A stretch of 21,715 nucleotides of DNA, from NCBI GenBank assembly GCA_026416755.1, contig JAOAEP010000160.1:1-21715 (forward strand). Reading direction: 5' to 3'. Of this stretch, positions 8,143-17,116 are shown in pieces (position 1 is the stretch's first letter; each line of letters begins with the position of its first letter). Below the pieces are notes generated by a model. That model had not been told where the DNA came from. It saw nothing but the letters and a program-made list of their open reading frames with translations, and did not search any database. The position numbers were made by a program, and so were the translations under genes. This DNA is from a bacterium (lineage in GTDB: Bacteria; Ratteibacteria; UBA8468; B48-G9; JAFGKM01).

Positions 8143-8973
8143 ATGAAAAAGAAAGGGTTTACTTTAATTGAATTACTTGTAGTTATTGCAATAATTGCTA
8201 TACTTGCTGCTATGCTTTTACCTGCATTAAGTAGAGCAAGAGAAAGAGCAAGACAATCAATATGTGTAAACAATCTAAAGCAACTTTATCTCTCTTTAAG
8301 AATGTATGCTGAAGATTTTGATAATTGGTGTCCAGATAATACAGGTATATCTGGTGGTGACAATGCAAGAGGATTTTTGAATAAGTTAACTGGAAGAATT
8401 TATAGTAGTTATGGAACTGATGGAAGTGGAACAATTAGATTTCAGTATGGTCAATATGTAAATAGCATGGATTTATTTATTTGCCCTTCACAGAGAGGAG
8501 ATAGAAAAGGGAGGGATTTTAAACTTGACAACTTTAATGAATGTTCTTACGCTTTTGGTGCAGTTAGATTTCCAAGACCTGATGTGGGTTTTGGCCTTCC
8601 TTTAAATTTAACAATAGGGTTTAATGCTGCAGGTATAGATTTTGCAAGGATGATATTTTTTGCAGACAAGCAGAGAAATATTTTAAATAGTACTGTTGGT
8701 TCAAGAGGTGTTTGGCTAGGGGGATATGATACAAATTCAAATGGAATATGGGATGTTTGGGAGATTGATGAAAGGAATAATCATAAAATATCTGGAATAA
8801 ATGTTATATATGGAGATGGAAGAGTTGAGTGGATTTCAGGTTTTCAAAGAAGGGGAACAGATGGAAAAACATATTATGTCTTGCCTGAAGATAAGATAAG
8901 AGCATGTGGTGTATATACAGGATATCCTTATTCAACAACAAATCCAGCATTCCATTTAATAAATCCAAGATAA
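8143..8973 (+). CDS. Type II/IV pseudopilin-like protein (prepilin-type N-terminal leader)
   Basis: A 276-aa protein beginning MKKKG|FTLIE, the class III prepilin peptidase site, with cleavage after Gly5 and the conserved Glu at mature position 5. A single hydrophobic helix (LLVVIAIIAILAAMLLPAL) follows, then an RARERARQ stretch. The remainder (from about residue 45) is a globular domain whose end, HKISGINVIYGDGRVEW, resembles the H-X9-DG processing-associated motif of the large PVC pseudopilin family, though with ten residues between His and Asp. AGGAGG is correctly spaced before the ATG. Such proteins are numerous in PVC genomes next to polysaccharide genes. Their function is not established; a surface pilus-like or secretion role is inferred. 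Its first ~35 codons are nearly identical to the next gene. Confidence 0.85.
   Translation: MKKKGFTLIELLVVIAIIAILAAMLLPALSRARERARQSICVNNLKQLYLSLRMYAEDFDNWCPDNTGISGGDNARGFLNKLTGRIYSSYGTDGSGTIRFQYGQYVNSMDLFICPSQRGDRKGRDFKLDNFNECSYAFGAVRFPRPDVGFGLPLNLTIGFNAAGIDFARMIFFADKQRNILNSTVGSRGVWLGGYDTNSNGIWDVWEIDERNNHKISGINVIYGDGRVEWISGFQRRGTDGKTYYVLPEDKIRACGVYTGYPYSTTNPAFHLINPR
8170..8225 (+). repeat. 56-bp exact repeat, copy 1
   Basis: This stretch, coding for the prepilin leader from Glu10 into the LLPA segment, is identical base for base to 9014-9069 in the next gene. Synonymous sites match as well. The two genes differ strongly after it. Confidence 0.9.
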
Positions 8974-8986
8974 GGAGGTGAAAAAT

Positions 8987-9880
8987 ATGAAAAAAAGAGG
9001 TTTTACTTTGATAGAATTACTTGTAGTTATTGCAATAATTGCTATACTTGCTGCTATGCTTTTACCTGCCCTTGAAAAAGCACGAGAAAATGCAAGAAGA
9101 GCAGTATGTATTCAAAGATTAAAAGAGATAGGTAAAGCACTTGAAATGTATTCCATTGATTATAATGAAATGTATCCACCCGCTTATACTGATAGTTATA
9201 GATACGGTCTAACACTTCATGGGGGTTTCCCTCTTTTATGGAGAACAGGTTATATAAAAAATCAGCAGACATTCTTTTGTCCAAATAGAGAAACCTATTA
9301 TGATGTAGGTGCTAATGCAATGTTTGATTGGAAAAGACAATTTTATCCTGGGTTTGGTGGAATGCCTTATGATAGATATCAAGCAGGATATTGTTATTAT
9401 GGAAATAGAAGATCAACAACTGGAGCATTTTCTAACTGGACTCACATTTTTTGGTACTCAAAGGGGACTGCTGATGATGGAATTTATATGATAACAGCAG
9501 TTGGTCCAAATAGATTTAATGCAAGAAGAAGTCCTCTAACTAATTATAACAATTTTGGAAATATAGGAAGCATTCCATTTAAAGCAAGTCCATCAGAAGT
9601 TTCTATTGTATGTGATGTTGTAAATATAGTTCCTTCAGGTACAACTCCAGATTCTGCTCATCCTATGTGGAGACAATATCCAGATGGTGGAAATGTTTTA
9701 TTCTGTGATGGACATACAGAATGGTATCCCTTAGTTCTTAATCCTACTGTTAAGCAAAAAATGGAAGCAGGAAATCTTACTGAAAATGATCTTAGAAATA
9801 ATCCAAGAAATGGAAGATGGTGGTATCCTTGGAGTATGGGACCTCCTAGTATTATGCTACCTTTGTCATATCCAAATTAA
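8987..9880 (+). CDS. Second pseudopilin-like protein
   Basis: I start at ATG 8987, which gives MKKRG|FTLIE and follows AAGGAGG (8972-8978) by eight bases. The in-frame GTG at 8978 overlaps that ribosome-binding sequence and is less likely. The 297-aa product has the same prepilin leader and hydrophobic helix as its neighbour. It then has a separate globular domain rich in Tyr, Asn and Gly, ending with GGNVLFCDGHTEWY, the DG motif of PVC pseudopilins. Beyond the N-terminus the two proteins share little. The ribosome-binding sequence overlaps the stop codon of the preceding gene, and the next gene begins 10 bp later, so it is inside the operon. Role in the cell is unknown; assembly into a heteromeric filament with the first pseudopilin is possible. 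Confidence 0.85.
   Translation: MKKRGFTLIELLVVIAIIAILAAMLLPALEKARENARRAVCIQRLKEIGKALEMYSIDYNEMYPPAYTDSYRYGLTLHGGFPLLWRTGYIKNQQTFFCPNRETYYDVGANAMFDWKRQFYPGFGGMPYDRYQAGYCYYGNRRSTTGAFSNWTHIFWYSKGTADDGIYMITAVGPNRFNARRSPLTNYNNFGNIGSIPFKASPSEVSIVCDVVNIVPSGTTPDSAHPMWRQYPDGGNVLFCDGHTEWYPLVLNPTVKQKMEAGNLTENDLRNNPRNGRWWYPWSMGPPSIMLPLSYPN
9014..9069 (+). repeat. 56-bp exact repeat, copy 2
   Basis: Identical to 8170-8225. It covers the conserved leader and transmembrane codons of the second pseudopilin gene. The spacing between copies is 844 bp, so recombination between them could delete or fuse the two genes in frame. Confidence 0.9.
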
Positions 9881-9890
9881 ATGAGAGGAT

Positions 9891-11756
9891 ATGAATTTAA
9901 AATCTATATTGATAGGTATAGTAACATGTATAATTCTTTGTTTTTCTGAAATTTTTACTCTTTTAATTATTGATGGTTCACCTTTTGCTTCTGATTTTTC
10001 AACAGGTGGAGCATTATTTTTCATATTCCTTTCTATTCTCTTACTTAGAAGATTTTTTAATAATGAGGAATTTAGTGTTATATATTACATGCTTTTAATT
10101 TCTTGTTCTATTGTATCTTGGGGATTAGTTTTAAACCTTATTGGGTTTATAGCAGGGATATATTATTTTGCAACGCCAACAAATGAATGGGAAAAATATA
10201 TTCACCCACATTTACCTGATTTTCTATTTATAAAAGAGTATAATTTTTCAAAATATTTTTACGAAGGATTACCTAAAGATATGAAAATTCCTTATGGTAT
10301 TTGGTTTTCTGTTCTTTTCAAGTGGTTTTTATTTATTCTTGGTTTCTATCTTTTAAGTATCTTTTTAATATCAATATTTAGAAAACAGTGGTTAGAAAAG
10401 GAAAAACTTTCTTTCCCGTTGTCTGAATTACCAACAAGATTGATAAATGAAAAAAATTTTATAAAAGATAGATTAATGTGGATAGGATTTTTTATACCAT
10501 TTTTTATATATAGTTTAAGGGGATTAAGTTTAGTATTCCCTTCATTTCCAAAAGTAAATATATATGGCTCAATATCGGCATTCCGAGGGCAATTTGGCTT
10601 TCCTTTAAATTTACATTTTGAGGTTATTGGTTTATCTTTTCTTATGCCTAAAGATGTTTTAATAAGTGTTTGGTTATTTGCAATTATCTATATAATTTTA
10701 ACAGGAGTATTTAAACTTACAGGATATACTATAGGATACACAATACCATATACAGATCCTGCTCCTCAGCAACTTGCTTTTTTTACTTTTGGAGCCTTGA
10801 TAATTTATGTTATTTTTGGATGTATATTTTCAGCAAGGACTTATTTAAAAGAAATTTTTTTACATTCTATAGGGAAAAAAAAATTAGATAACAAAGATGA
10901 ACTTGTTCCATATAAAATTGCCTTTTGGGGTTTTATAATCTGTTTTTTTTATATGGTATTCTGGATGCATCTTTTTGGCCTTAATTTTATTACTTCTTTT
11001 TACTTTACAATTATAACAATTATAATATTTCTTGGTATAACAAAGATTATTTCTCAAACAGGACTTGCTTACTATAGAGCACCAATGATACCTTTCGGAG
11101 CAACTTTATATACTTTTGGTTCAAATTTTATAGGAGAGAAAGGAATAATTGGTCTTTCAACAAGTTTTGTTTGGGCGGGGGATATAAGAACAACTGTGAT
11201 GACTTCAACAGCAAATGGATTGAAAATATGTGAGGGTTCAGTAAAAAATCTAAAAAAAATATTAATACCTATTTTAGTATCAATTTTTGTAAGTTTTATT
11301 TTTACTTCTTGGTTAATAATTTATTTTTCTTATAAATATGGCGCTGGGAATTTATCTTCATGGCATCTTAAAAGATTAAGTGATTTTGTTTTGAGTTATA
11401 CGAAGTCAGAAATTCAAAGAGGAATAAGTTTTGGAAAACAACAATTTTTGTTTACAATTTTTGGTGGTTTTTGTATGGGAGTATTAATTTTTATAAAAAA
11501 TAGATTTTTATGGTGGCCAATTTCACCTATTGGACTTGCCATTGGTATTCCTCTTCCTGTTTTTTTCAATTGGTTTCCAATTTTTATTGCTTGGATTTTA
11601 AAATCTCTAATATTGAAATATGGAGGTGTCAAATTTTATCATAGAGCCAAAGTTTTCTTTCTCGGAATGGTCCTGGGTTCCTTTTTTACAGGTGGAATAT
11701 GGAATTTAATAGCATTTTTTACGAAAGTTCAGGGAATTAAGTTTACAATAAGATGA
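9891..11756 (+). CDS. DUF6785-type polytopic membrane protein, putative transporter (copy A)
   Basis: A 621-aa integral membrane protein with roughly a dozen hydrophobic segments. It has no cleavable signal; the first helix starts at once. The cytoplasmic-looking phrase RKQWLEKEKLSFPLSELPTRLI and the later GLAYYRAP...FGSNFIGEKG...DIRTTVMTSTANG are, from memory, hallmarks of the DUF6785/DUF6784 family found mainly in PVC bacteria and thought to be related to oligopeptide (OPT) transporters. Transport is not proven for the family. Position in an operon of exported carbohydrate-active proteins suggests import of oligosaccharides, or of peptides or glycopeptides. GAGAGG precedes the ATG at very short spacing. 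The last codons overlap the next gene by ATGA. Confidence 0.65.
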   Translation: MNLKSILIGIVTCIILCFSEIFTLLIIDGSPFASDFSTGGALFFIFLSILLLRRFFNNEEFSVIYYMLLISCSIVSWGLVLNLIGFIAGIYYFATPTNEWEKYIHPHLPDFLFIKEYNFSKYFYEGLPKDMKIPYGIWFSVLFKWFLFILGFYLLSIFLISIFRKQWLEKEKLSFPLSELPTRLINEKNFIKDRLMWIGFFIPFFIYSLRGLSLVFPSFPKVNIYGSISAFRGQFGFPLNLHFEVIGLSFLMPKDVLISVWLFAIIYIILTGVFKLTGYTIGYTIPYTDPAPQQLAFFTFGALIIYVIFGCIFSARTYLKEIFLHSIGKKKLDNKDELVPYKIAFWGFIICFFYMVFWMHLFGLNFITSFYFTIITIIIFLGITKIISQTGLAYYRAPMIPFGATLYTFGSNFIGEKGIIGLSTSFVWAGDIRTTVMTSTANGLKICEGSVKNLKKILIPILVSIFVSFIFTSWLIIYFSYKYGAGNLSSWHLKRLSDFVLSYTKSEIQRGISFGKQQFLFTIFGGFCMGVLIFIKNRFLWWPISPIGLAIGIPLPVFFNWFPIFIAWILKSLILKYGGVKFYHRAKVFFLGMVLGSFFTGGIWNLIAFFTKVQGIKFTIR

Positions 11757-13585
11757 AAGGGATTATAATAGGAACTATATTCTGTTTATTGGTTTGTCTA
11801 TCAGAAATAGGAAGTGTTCTTTTAGCAAATGGTTCTCCACTTGCTCATTTTTATTCTACTTCAGCCGCGGTGATATTTCTTTTTTTAATAGTTGTTTTTT
11901 TGAAAAGATTTTTTAATAAAGAAGAACTCGTAATTGTTTATATAATGATGATAATTGCATGTTCAATTGTTTCGTGGGGTCTTATTTTAAATCTAATTTC
12001 ATTTATTGGTGGTATTTATTATTTTGGAACACCTTCAAGCGAATGGGAAAAGTTAATTTATCCACATTTACCAAAGTTTCTATTTATAAGGGATATGAAT
12101 GTTATAAACCATTTTTATGAAGGCCTACCTAAGGGAACAAAAATAGAATGGAGTTTATGGTTTAAAGTTTTAACTTTGTGGTTTTCTTTTATTTTTCCAT
12201 TTTACTTGTTATGCATATTTTTAGTTATAATTTTAAGAAAACAATGGATTGAGAGGGAAAGATTATCTTTTCCATTGACAGAATTACCAATAAAAATGAT
12301 AAACGAAAAATCATTTATAAAAGATAAATTGATGTGGTTTGGTTTTTTTATACCATTTTTAATTTATGGGCTTAAGGGATTAAATACAATTTCCCCTTCT
12401 TTCCCATCTCCTAACATTTTTCCTTCAATACCAATAATGAGAGGAGTTATCAGATTACCTTTTTTCTTTCATTTTGAAATGATTGGTGTTGCATTTCTAA
12501 TGCCTAAAGATGTGCTTTTTAGTGTATGGTTTTTCTCACTTTTTTATATTTTATTAACTGGTTTTTTAAAATTAACAGGAATTACAACAGGACCTTCTGT
12601 TATACCATCAGACCCTTCAACAATTGAAATTTCCTTTTTATCTTTTGGTGCTTTACTTACTTATTCTATTAGTTCTTTATATATTGCAACAAGAGGGTAT
12701 TTAAATTTTTTAAATATAAAAAATGTGAAAAATGAAATTTTAATTAAAAAACACCTCTCTATTTTCATTTTACTATTTGTGTATATTGTTTCATATCTCA
12801 GAATAATGGGTATAGGACTGTTACCAGGGGTTTATTTCTTAATTATTTCTATTTTGATTTATACTGGAATAACAAGAATAATAGGTCAAACTGGTCTTGC
12901 ATATTTTTCAACACCAATGGTTACTTTTCTTCCTCCTTTATATACTTTCGGCTCAAAATTTATTGGTGAAAAAGGAATAACAAATTTATGTATAAGTTAT
13001 GCTTGGCAATCAGATATAAGAACAACAGTTATGGCATCAACAGCAAACGGATTCAAAATAGGGAATGAATTTAATGTTGATAATAAAAAACTTCTTTTTT
13101 CAATAATTATTTCAATCTTTATTAGTTATTTCTTTTCATCTTATCTTGTTATTAAGTTATGTTATAAATATGGGGGTATAAACCTTTTAACTTGGCCTTT
13201 TAGTTCAATTCAAAGTTATATAGCAAAAAATATTATCTCTGCAATAAAAGAACCTATAAAATTTAATAAAACATTTGGAGTTTGGACTTTGAGTGGAATT
13301 TTTGTAATGACATTTCTAATAATAATGAAAAATAGATTTTTATGGTGGCCTTTATCTCCTGTTGGATTTTGTCTTGGATTACCACTTACAGTATACTGCA
13401 ATTGGTTTTCTGTTTTCTGTGCATGGATTGCAAAATCACTTATATTGAAATATGGAGGAGTAAAAGTTTATAATAAAGCAAAATACTTCTTTCTTGGATT
13501 AATACTTGGTGCATTTATAACAGGTGGAATATGGAATATAATAGGATATTTTACAAAAACAACAATAAGATTTTTTGTGAGATGA
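11753..13585 (+). CDS. DUF6785-type polytopic membrane protein, putative transporter (copy B)
   Basis: A 610-aa paralogue of the preceding protein, with the same order of hydrophobic segments and shared blocks. These include NGSPLAHFYST near the N-terminus, RKQWIERERLSFPLTELPIKMI, FIKDKLMW, GLAYFSTP, FGSKFIGEKG, DIRTTVMASTANG, KNRFLWWPLSP and the C-terminal FFLGLILGAFITGGIWN. It has diverged most in the central loop (about residues 290-340) and after TANG. The 4-bp ATGA overlap couples its translation to copy A, consistent with equal amounts of both proteins and perhaps a heterodimer. It could equally have a second substrate specificity. Transport is inference. Confidence 0.65.
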   Translation: MKGIIIGTIFCLLVCLSEIGSVLLANGSPLAHFYSTSAAVIFLFLIVVFLKRFFNKEELVIVYIMMIIACSIVSWGLILNLISFIGGIYYFGTPSSEWEKLIYPHLPKFLFIRDMNVINHFYEGLPKGTKIEWSLWFKVLTLWFSFIFPFYLLCIFLVIILRKQWIERERLSFPLTELPIKMINEKSFIKDKLMWFGFFIPFLIYGLKGLNTISPSFPSPNIFPSIPIMRGVIRLPFFFHFEMIGVAFLMPKDVLFSVWFFSLFYILLTGFLKLTGITTGPSVIPSDPSTIEISFLSFGALLTYSISSLYIATRGYLNFLNIKNVKNEILIKKHLSIFILLFVYIVSYLRIMGIGLLPGVYFLIISILIYTGITRIIGQTGLAYFSTPMVTFLPPLYTFGSKFIGEKGITNLCISYAWQSDIRTTVMASTANGFKIGNEFNVDNKKLLFSIIISIFISYFFSSYLVIKLCYKYGGINLLTWPFSSIQSYIAKNIISAIKEPIKFNKTFGVWTLSGIFVMTFLIIMKNRFLWWPLSPVGFCLGLPLTVYCNWFSVFCAWIAKSLILKYGGVKVYNKAKYFFLGLILGAFITGGIWNIIGYFTKTTIRFFVR

Positions 13586-15498
13586 AAAAAACTTTAATTT
13601 TAATATTTTTATTTTCTTTTACTTTATTTTCAGAAAAGAGGTGGTATAAAAATGCAAATGGAGATATCCGAGTAATTCCTATAGAGGTGCCTGAAGAATT
13701 GAAAAATAAATGGGAAAAAGAATGGGAAGAAGAATTTTGGAAGAGAGCAAACCATGTTATTAAAAAAACAGCAAGAAGTGGGAATTTCGGGAATACTTTT
13801 TTTGAAAATGAAAAAAGAGCATATGGTTGGGCTATGCTTTCAATACTTGGAGGATATGAAAAAGAAGGCATAAAATTTTTAGAAGAAGAAGATGCACAAG
13901 CAAATACTTGGAATAAACACACCAAGGGTATAGATTTTTATCCATGTTTTACTTTGAAACATCAAATGAGAAAATATTTCTTCTTTGGAGATTATTTAAC
14001 GTCTAATTATAAGAAGAGAATGTATGAAGGAGCCAAAATTTGGACAGAAAAAGATCCATTTTATAGACCACATCCATTTTATAAACCTGAAATATCTGCA
14101 AAAGGGGAAGAAAATTGGACACCTGAAGCGAATAATTCATGGGTTGATATAAGAGAAACAGATAATTTAAAATTAATGAGGGATTGTGCAATATATTTAT
14201 TTGCAGAAGAAACAGGAAATGAGGAGACAAAGAATATATATAAGGAAAAATTGAAAGAATTCATTTTAACAATGTATAAGTATGGTATGGGAGAATGGGA
14301 TTCTGAGAATTATTTAGGGCATTCTTTTACTCCCCTTTTATCCTTGTATGACTTTGCTAAAGATAAATATGTTAAAAAACTTGCAAAGTGTGCTCTTGAT
14401 TGGATTAGTATAGCAAGTGCAATAAAATATTGGCGGGGAGGATGCAATGGCCCAACAAAAAGGGATTATAACCATCCTTATATTTTTGGAGGAAGTTTAT
14501 CTAATATTTTTTGGCTTTATTATGGAGATACACCTTTTATGAAAGAGGATGAATTTGAATCAGATGAAATTCATGTAATAACTAGTGCTTATAGAGTTCC
14601 ACCGGTAAGTATGGAAATAGCAAGAAAAGATTTTAAAAAACCTGTAGAAATATTATCTGCTAAACCCCCTTACCATGTTTGGAAGTTAAAAAATTTGATA
14701 AAACCTAAATACTTTGAGGTGACTTATATTGATGAAAAATTTCAGATTGGGATTCTTTCAAGAGGCACACAAAATCCAGATGTGAATGGGTTTAAGATAT
14801 TGATAAAATCAGAGAAAGAAGGTGTAAAATTTTTCTTAAGTGGACCAATTAAAGACCCTTTTTATCTTGGTTCTCCTATGTATAAAGAAGAACTTTTAAA
14901 AGGAGAGAGTTTTATTGCTCCCTACCATAACAGATTAATATATATAACAAAAAATTCTGATATCCCTTATTTATGGCTAATTCCAATAGATGCAGATGTT
15001 GAAATTAAAAATAATATTATTTTTATTAACTGTGAAAGTTTACAGTTTGCAATTTTGCCAATCAATCTTGTAATTGAGGGTTTAAACGAAAATCTTACAA
15101 ATTATATTTGGACAGGAAAAAATCCAAAATGGAAAAAATTAAAAGTTATTTCTTCTCAAATTAAAGATTATTCAAAAGTATATGGATTTGCAATGGAAAT
15201 ATCTATAGAAAAGAACTTTAAGGAAAAATTTATTAAAGAAAGTAAACTCTTTCTTTTAGAAAATTCTATAGAATTTATTTCTTCTAATAATAAAAAACTA
15301 AAACTTGTATATTCACCTGAATATAAAGTTTATAGGGATGATAAACTCTTTAAAATTGAACAGGACGATTGGATTTACAATTGTGAGTCTGATGAACTTA
15401 TTATTAAACAGAAATGGGGTGAGGGTAAAATTGAAGTGAAAACAAAAAACTATAAATTTTTTTCTGGAATTGACAATAAAGGTGAAATATTAAATTAG
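13582..15498 (+). CDS. Exported protein of probable alpha/alpha-toroid fold, possible lyase or hydrolase
   Basis: I start at ATG 13582, which overlaps the previous stop (ATGA) and gives the signal peptide MKKTLILIFLFSFTLFS. The in-frame ATG at 13531 would add 17 polar residues and hide it. The 638-aa product is dominated in its first ~370 residues by Trp/Tyr-rich helical repeats such as NNSWVDIRETDNLKLMRD, GEWDSENYLGHSF (237-249) and KYWRGGCNGPTKRDYNHP. Such patterns are typical of (alpha/alpha) toroid lyases and hydrolases. A beta-rich C-terminal half follows. I do not recognise a named family, and the catalytic residues are only guesses (E238, D240, Y244, H247). Its position after two DUF6785-type membrane proteins and before a beta-helix lipoprotein supports a role in polysaccharide breakdown. 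Confidence 0.55.
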   Translation: MKKTLILIFLFSFTLFSEKRWYKNANGDIRVIPIEVPEELKNKWEKEWEEEFWKRANHVIKKTARSGNFGNTFFENEKRAYGWAMLSILGGYEKEGIKFLEEEDAQANTWNKHTKGIDFYPCFTLKHQMRKYFFFGDYLTSNYKKRMYEGAKIWTEKDPFYRPHPFYKPEISAKGEENWTPEANNSWVDIRETDNLKLMRDCAIYLFAEETGNEETKNIYKEKLKEFILTMYKYGMGEWDSENYLGHSFTPLLSLYDFAKDKYVKKLAKCALDWISIASAIKYWRGGCNGPTKRDYNHPYIFGGSLSNIFWLYYGDTPFMKEDEFESDEIHVITSAYRVPPVSMEIARKDFKKPVEILSAKPPYHVWKLKNLIKPKYFEVTYIDEKFQIGILSRGTQNPDVNGFKILIKSEKEGVKFFLSGPIKDPFYLGSPMYKEELLKGESFIAPYHNRLIYITKNSDIPYLWLIPIDADVEIKNNIIFINCESLQFAILPINLVIEGLNENLTNYIWTGKNPKWKKLKVISSQIKDYSKVYGFAMEISIEKNFKEKFIKESKLFLLENSIEFISSNNKKLKLVYSPEYKVYRDDKLFKIEQDDWIYNCESDELIIKQKWGEGKIEVKTKNYKFFSGIDNKGEILN

Positions 15499-15534
15499 AT
15501 ATTTTTAAGGATTAAAAATGAAAGGAGGTATGAT

Positions 15535-17091
15535 ATGAAGAAAATTATACTTTATTTTTTTATTGTTATATGTTGTTCTTGTAAAGAATTACCTAAAGAC
15601 AATATTTTATTGAAGTATAATCTTAAATGGACTGAAAAGATAAATTGGGCAAATGTTGTAAATATTAAAGATTTTAAAGGAAATGATTGGAATGAAAGAT
15701 TTGATAATGCACAAAAATTTCTTTCCCAAACTGGGGGTGGAGTAATTTATTTTCCAGCAGGAATATACAAGTTTAATGAAAGTATATATCTACAAGATGG
15801 AATAGTTATTAGAGGGGAAGAGCCAGAGATAATTAAAGATGCAAGAGATGAAAGGTATAAACTAGATACCAAATTTGATTTTCCCCAATATACATTTAAA
15901 CAAGAAGAAAATGGTACACCTATCAATACAGCATTTAAGGGAATATACCTTTTTAATCCATCAAAAGATAGTAACTGTGGTGTTATAAATATAGAAATTA
16001 ATCATGGTCATATTTATTTTGGTGAAGATGAAAATCATAATGCAGGTAAAAACAGGATAGTTTATGGATGTGTATTAAAAAATTGTGCTGTTGCAAATAA
16101 GATTGTTCCTACTGAATGGCAAAAAAAATGGCAAAGATATACTGACGGATTTCGTGCAGCAATTCATGTCTATACAGAAGAAAATGCACTTATAGCAAAT
16201 AATAGAATTCCCGAATCTGGTGAAGACAATTTTATAATGAAAGGATATGTAATAGAAAACCCAAAAGGAGAAAAAATAGAAGTTGATTTAATATTTGACT
16301 ATGATAACAGACCCGGAATATATGTAAATCATTATGGAATAGGAGGGGCAGGAACAACACCACCAAGAGGAACTCCTGAATTGTATCCTCACGGATTTAG
16401 AAAAGGAATAGTAATAACTCAAAATTATATATTTTGTACTGGCAGAACAGCCATTGGTTTTACAGGAGATGGAACAATATGTAGTTATAACTTAATAAGA
16501 TTTAAACCAGAAGTTTTAAGATGGACAACAGCAAGTGGAACTAAAATGGCAACAGGTTCCTCTACAAATGATAATCGGGCAGTTGAAATGAGAGGATGGA
16601 GATATACTGTTGAAGGTAATGATTATTTAGTTTATAGAAATAAAATCCCAAACACCCGTTACTATTTTAATGACGGTGAAGGACTTATGCATGAGGCACA
16701 TTGTAATAGTACAGTTTTAAACAGCAAAATAATGAATAACAAAGGGAATGCTTATATTTCAATCTATTTTACAGGTGGTGTTAATGGACTTATAATTAAA
16801 GAAAATGAGATAAGGACAAGTGGAGGTATTTCTGCAATTTATGTTGTTTCCAATCAATATAGAGGAAAAAAAGACGGGAAGAAAATATGGGAAAAATTTG
16901 AATGTAAAAATGTTCACATAATTAACAATATAACTTCAGGAAGTGGTATTACTCTTGCTGGCGAACCCTCTGAAAATAATGTAATAAAAGGGAATAAACA
17001 CATTGGTGAACAAAAGGGTCAAATATTACTTGGAACAAAAGCAGTTGTTGAAGATAATGAAAATTATGAAATAATATACGAGGAGTTTTAA
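15535..17091 (+). CDS. Right-handed beta-helix lipoprotein, pectate-lyase-like
   Basis: A 518-aa protein. MKKIILYFFIVICCSC followed by Lys looks like a lipoprotein signal with Cys16 as acylation site; the -3 residue is Cys rather than Leu, so the lipobox is imperfect. Residues about 40-100 (DWNERFDNAQKFLSQ, GGGVIYFPAGIY at 67-78, DGIVIRGE) match the entry of the pectate lyase 3 / GH28-like beta-helix superfamily. The rest consists of repeated short strands with N-I-x-N turns, such as VHIINNITSGSGI. It probably binds or cleaves a polysaccharide at the cell surface. The active-site residues cannot be assigned. AAAGGAGGT gives a strong ribosome-binding sequence. It follows its neighbour by 36 bp and is the last gene of the operon. 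Confidence 0.7.
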   Translation: MKKIILYFFIVICCSCKELPKDNILLKYNLKWTEKINWANVVNIKDFKGNDWNERFDNAQKFLSQTGGGVIYFPAGIYKFNESIYLQDGIVIRGEEPEIIKDARDERYKLDTKFDFPQYTFKQEENGTPINTAFKGIYLFNPSKDSNCGVINIEINHGHIYFGEDENHNAGKNRIVYGCVLKNCAVANKIVPTEWQKKWQRYTDGFRAAIHVYTEENALIANNRIPESGEDNFIMKGYVIENPKGEKIEVDLIFDYDNRPGIYVNHYGIGGAGTTPPRGTPELYPHGFRKGIVITQNYIFCTGRTAIGFTGDGTICSYNLIRFKPEVLRWTTASGTKMATGSSTNDNRAVEMRGWRYTVEGNDYLVYRNKIPNTRYYFNDGEGLMHEAHCNSTVLNSKIMNNKGNAYISIYFTGGVNGLIIKENEIRTSGGISAIYVVSNQYRGKKDGKKIWEKFECKNVHIINNITSGSGITLAGEPSENNVIKGNKHIGEQKGQILLGTKAVVEDNENYEIIYEEF

Positions 17092-17116
17092 GAATTAATA
17101 GATTTATTGATAAAAT

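Noticed and set aside
8978..8986. GTG start for the second pseudopilin
   Set aside because: The GTG overlaps the Shine-Dalgarno sequence itself. ATG 8987 gives the standard short MKKRG leader.
13531..13581. Upstream in-frame start for the gene at 13582
   Set aside because: It would lie inside the preceding gene and put polar residues before an obvious signal peptide. The ATGA overlap start is better.
15518..15538. Six-codon reading frame (MKGGMI) overlapping the start of the beta-helix lipoprotein gene
   Set aside because: Too short, with no supporting ribosome-binding sequence of its own. It is an accident of the AAAGGAGGT region.
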